The translations under genes and the position numbers were made by a program. A stretch of DNA of 64,000 bases, from assembly GCF_902813185.1 (NCBI RefSeq), contig NZ_LR778301.1, positions 1,922,001 to 1,986,000 of the forward strand. The letters run 5' to 3'. Below the pieces are notes generated by a model. The model worked only from the letters and a program-made list of their open reading frames with translations, made no database searches and was not told where the DNA came from. This stretch comes from Denitratisoma oestradiolicum (lineage in GTDB: Bacteria > Pseudomonadota > Gammaproteobacteria > Burkholderiales > Rhodocyclaceae). Of the stretch, positions 62,090 to 64,000 are shown piece by piece; position 1 is the stretch's first letter; every line of letters starts with the position of its first letter.

Positions 62090-63391
62090 ATGTTTGCCCA
62101 AAAACCCTTCAGAACGTCGATTCACGACTACGAGATCGATCAGTTGTTCCGTCGATTCCGACAAGTCATAGGGGATAGCAACTGGCGTCAGCGTGTCAAA
62201 AAGCTCGAGGAAGAGATCCGGGGAAACAAATTCCTGAGGCATCACCACCTCAGCGAAAACGAAATCGCCTACCAACTCAATTACTGTAGCGACCTGGAGC
62301 GGCAGTATGGCGCATTGCTAGTTGGCCGAATGGACCTGTCACCGGTCTATCCGGCGCTGGCGTTCGCGTCCCACTGCCTGAGCACGTTGGAGAGAATGGA
62401 CGCCACCAACCGCACCCGGGCAATCGGGCGAATCCAGGGTGCTTTCCGGAATCCTGAGGACATGCGTGCCTTGCAGTTCGAGTTCACAGCGGGGCTACAT
62501 TTCACCAAGCTTGGCCACCGGCTGGCGTGGCCCGAACTGGAAACCGGTGGGGATACCTACGATCTGCTGGTTGAAAATCTTGGGCCTGCGGGCTTGGAAG
62601 TCGAATGCAAGGCTATTACGGACGAAAAGGGTCGGCGCATCAGCACCCGGCACGCGCTCGAATTTTGGAATCTGATGCAGCGGGATCTCATGGCTGCAAC
62701 CCGGGGGCTGTACGGTGGCCTATCGATCGTGATGACGCTGTCCGACAAACTGCCGACCAGTTACACCGAGCGCAAGGAGTTGTCCAAGCTTGTGGCCAGA
62801 ACGATTTTGTCCGGTAAGAGCCACGCGTATCCACTGGTGACCATTTCCATCCACGACTTTGATGCCCAACTCCTTCAGGGCATCGACTGGAACAACGTTG
62901 GTCAGAACACGCGAGAATTGATCGAGTCGATCACCGGCACCCGCAATCGTCAGGCCATGATTACGGGGCTGAAGGGCGGCGGCGCCGTCATTTGCATCGT
63001 CCAGAGCAGGCTGGACGATTCCCTGTTCGACGCTATTCAGAAAACGGTCAAGAGAGCCGCTGCGAAGCAAATGACAGGTAGCCGCCCGGCGATGATTCTG
63101 TTGGAGTTCTGCGGCATATCGCCGGAAGGCATGGTGAACCTCGCGGAACACGACAACACCCCAGGTAATGCACCGACGTCACTCCGCCGGTGGGTCAGCG
63201 AATTCCTTTCGAATACCACTGATCGGGACCATATCGTGGGAATCGGATTCATCAGCAGAGGGGCGATGACCAAGCCCAGCGCAAACGTTGTCACAAGCAC
63301 TGGCTCCGCCTACGTATTCCACAGACGGGAAAGCCCTTACTGGGACGACGCTTTCAGCGGACTATTCGACCAAGAGAACATGCCCGTTTAG
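62090..63391 (+). CDS. PD-(D/E)XK-like protein, unknown function
   Basis: A 433-residue protein starting MFAQKPFRTSIHDYEIDQLF (ATG at 62090; a TTG at 62066 would add eight residues). Near residues 158-174 it has the pattern YDLLVENLGPAGLEVECKA, with Asp158, Glu172 and Lys174 spaced as in PD-(D/E)XK nucleases. No membrane segment. Probably a nuclease of restriction or mobile-element origin; no named family is recognised. The 188 bp before it contain no gene. Codon use is less GC-rich than in the tra genes. Confidence 0.6.
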   Translation: MFAQKPFRTSIHDYEIDQLFRRFRQVIGDSNWRQRVKKLEEEIRGNKFLRHHHLSENEIAYQLNYCSDLERQYGALLVGRMDLSPVYPALAFASHCLSTLERMDATNRTRAIGRIQGAFRNPEDMRALQFEFTAGLHFTKLGHRLAWPELETGGDTYDLLVENLGPAGLEVECKAITDEKGRRISTRHALEFWNLMQRDLMAATRGLYGGLSIVMTLSDKLPTSYTERKELSKLVARTILSGKSHAYPLVTISIHDFDAQLLQGIDWNNVGQNTRELIESITGTRNRQAMITGLKGGGAVICIVQSRLDDSLFDAIQKTVKRAAAKQMTGSRPAMILLEFCGISPEGMVNLAEHDNTPGNAPTSLRRWVSEFLSNTTDRDHIVGIGFISRGAMTKPSANVVTSTGSAYVFHRRESPYWDDAFSGLFDQENMPV

Positions 63392-63492
63392 GCGCAGGTT
63401 CGTTGGTCGAGGTCAAGCAGTGTCCTATCTGCTAGCAGATTCGGTCAGTGGCGACACAAGCGGCTATGTCGCCGTTAATAGTGTCCAGTCGG

Positions 63493-63522
63493 TTGTCATT
63501 GCCGTTAAAGGTGCAATATACT
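63493..63522 (+). promoter_or_regulatory. Putative sigma-70 promoter of short transcription unit
   Basis: TTGTCA (63493-63498) and TATACT (63517-63522) with an 18-bp spacer. Transcription from here would begin just at the hairpin of 63526-63561 and cover the 32-codon ORF. Confidence 0.55.
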
Positions 63523-63525
63523 GAA

Positions 63526-63561
63526 AACGGTAAAGACTTGGCAGTAGTGCTGTCTACCGTT
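63526..63561 (+). other. Hairpin in the predicted 5' leader
   Basis: AACGGTAAAGAC (63526-63537) and GTCTACCGTT (63552-63561) pair into a stem with a two-base bulge and a 14-nt loop, at the start of the transcript predicted from the promoter at 63493-63522. It could be an operator or an RNA structure. Confidence 0.45.
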
Positions 63562-63648
63562 GTCTCAATTCAAGACCTTGTAAGCGGCCTGGCGTTTTCT
63601 CTCCAGTTGTTCGTTGAGTTTTCAATCAATTTCAACATGGAGGTCTTT

Positions 63649-63747
63649 ATGGAAACTAACCTGTTCACCGTCTTCAATGCTGTGAAGTCCGAGTGCGCGT
63701 CACTATGGGGGATTAAGCGCCGGGCCGAAAGAGCAAGGGATACCTGA
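63649..63747 (+). CDS. Short 32-codon ORF with strong ribosome site
   Basis: It begins METNLFTVFN and ends RRAERARDT, 32 residues. GGAGG at 63639-63643 is 5 bp before the ATG, an ideal spacing. It has a hydrophobic N-terminal half and a basic C-terminal tail with one Cys. It sits between a promoter with leader hairpin and a strong terminator. Family and function are unknown; a small regulatory protein or a spurious reading frame in an sRNA are alternatives. Confidence 0.5.
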   Translation: METNLFTVFNAVKSECASLWGIKRRAERARDT

Positions 63748-63792
63748 GAGCAGTGGGCAGTAGTCAAGAGCTGACGCGCCCCCACCAATTCC

Positions 63793-63824
63793 AGCCCGTT
63801 GAGCTAGCCTTCAACGGGCTTTTT
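63793..63824 (+). terminator. Rho-independent terminator
   Basis: AGCCCGTTGA and its exact reverse complement TCAACGGGCT are separated by 8 nt and followed by TTTTT, a strong terminator 45 bp after the short ORF. Confidence 0.85.
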
Positions 63825-63972
63825 CGTTGACCGTCTTTCGTATCCACGACCCCCTTCAAAATGCCGTCATGAGGGAGCCCAGTACGACGAACTGATACCT
63901 ACATTGTCGGAGGCAATAGATAACGCTCCCGCGAATGGCTATTCTGGGTTGCATACCAAACATTCGTACAAA

Positions 63973-63994
63973 GGAAGCTCACTGGCAGCTTCGG
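63973..63994. repeat. 22-bp inverted repeat, right copy
   Basis: Inverted partner of 60709-60730 with one mismatch, at the right edge of the window; the flanking sequences do not match further. Confidence 0.6.
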
Positions 63995-64000
63995 CCGACC

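Overview
The window looks like a GC-rich betaproteobacterial genome (the metal-efflux, tra and integrase proteins resemble those of Rhodocyclales/Burkholderiales relatives; this is inference from protein style, no marker gene is present). There are no rRNA or tRNA genes and no CRISPR array. Almost everything is accessory DNA: a heavy-metal resistance island, an integrase module with a dense repeat cluster, an F-type conjugation module, a predicted defence insertion inside that module, and an IS91-like element followed by nuclease-like genes.

Region 1 (1-21.1 kb), metal resistance. A minus-strand operon encodes TolC-like outer membrane factor, a small periplasmic/membrane protein, membrane fusion protein, HME-RND pump, a periplasmic His-tailed protein and a DUF411 protein. 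A divergent CusRS/CopRS-type two-component pair sits next to it with a perfect 13-bp inverted repeat between them; a degenerate copy of the same box precedes the DUF411 gene. Next come a CadR-type MerR regulator and a divergent Cd/Zn/Pb P-type ATPase with a MerR-type promoter. A second minus-strand cluster contains a CzcI-like protein, CzcC, CzcB, CzcA, a lipoprotein, a P-II-like protein, an ankyrin protein and two more lipoproteins.

Region 2 (21.1-23.5 kb), integration module. An AlpA-like regulator and a P4-type tyrosine integrase are followed by about 550 bp holding at least nine copies of an ATACCGTC-type repeat in both orientations, a hairpin terminator and a 16-bp direct repeat that also occurs before alpA. 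This may be an attachment region; which side the integrase's element lies on is not resolved.

Region 3 (23.5-57.9 kb), conjugation. Reading on the minus strand from the right: lytic transglycosylase, OmpA-like lipoprotein, small membrane protein, TraA, L, E, K, B, DsbC, V, C, TrbI, TraF, H, G, then an XRE regulator with a CoiA-like protein, a signal peptidase, a small conserved protein, MobH-type relaxase TraI, an HExxH protein, and finally TraW, U, TrbC, two TraN-type proteins, a small periplasmic protein, HU and a HipBA toxin-antitoxin pair. Many genes overlap by 1-26 bp. No TraD coupling protein is visible. Two plus-strand genes (32.3-37.2 kb), an SMC/Rad50-like ATPase and a restriction-endonuclease/STAND NTPase, interrupt the tra order between the HExxH gene and traW and are the best candidate for an unusual defence system.

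Region 4 (57.9-64 kb). An IS91-like element (tyrosine recombinase plus HUH/Y2 transposase) sits upstream of the tra operon. Beyond it are an HNH protein, a PD-(D/E)XK-like protein and a short transcription unit with promoter, leader hairpin, 32-codon ORF and strong terminator. A 22-bp inverted repeat (one mismatch) brackets this last part. Residue and motif positions were counted by hand and may be off by a few.
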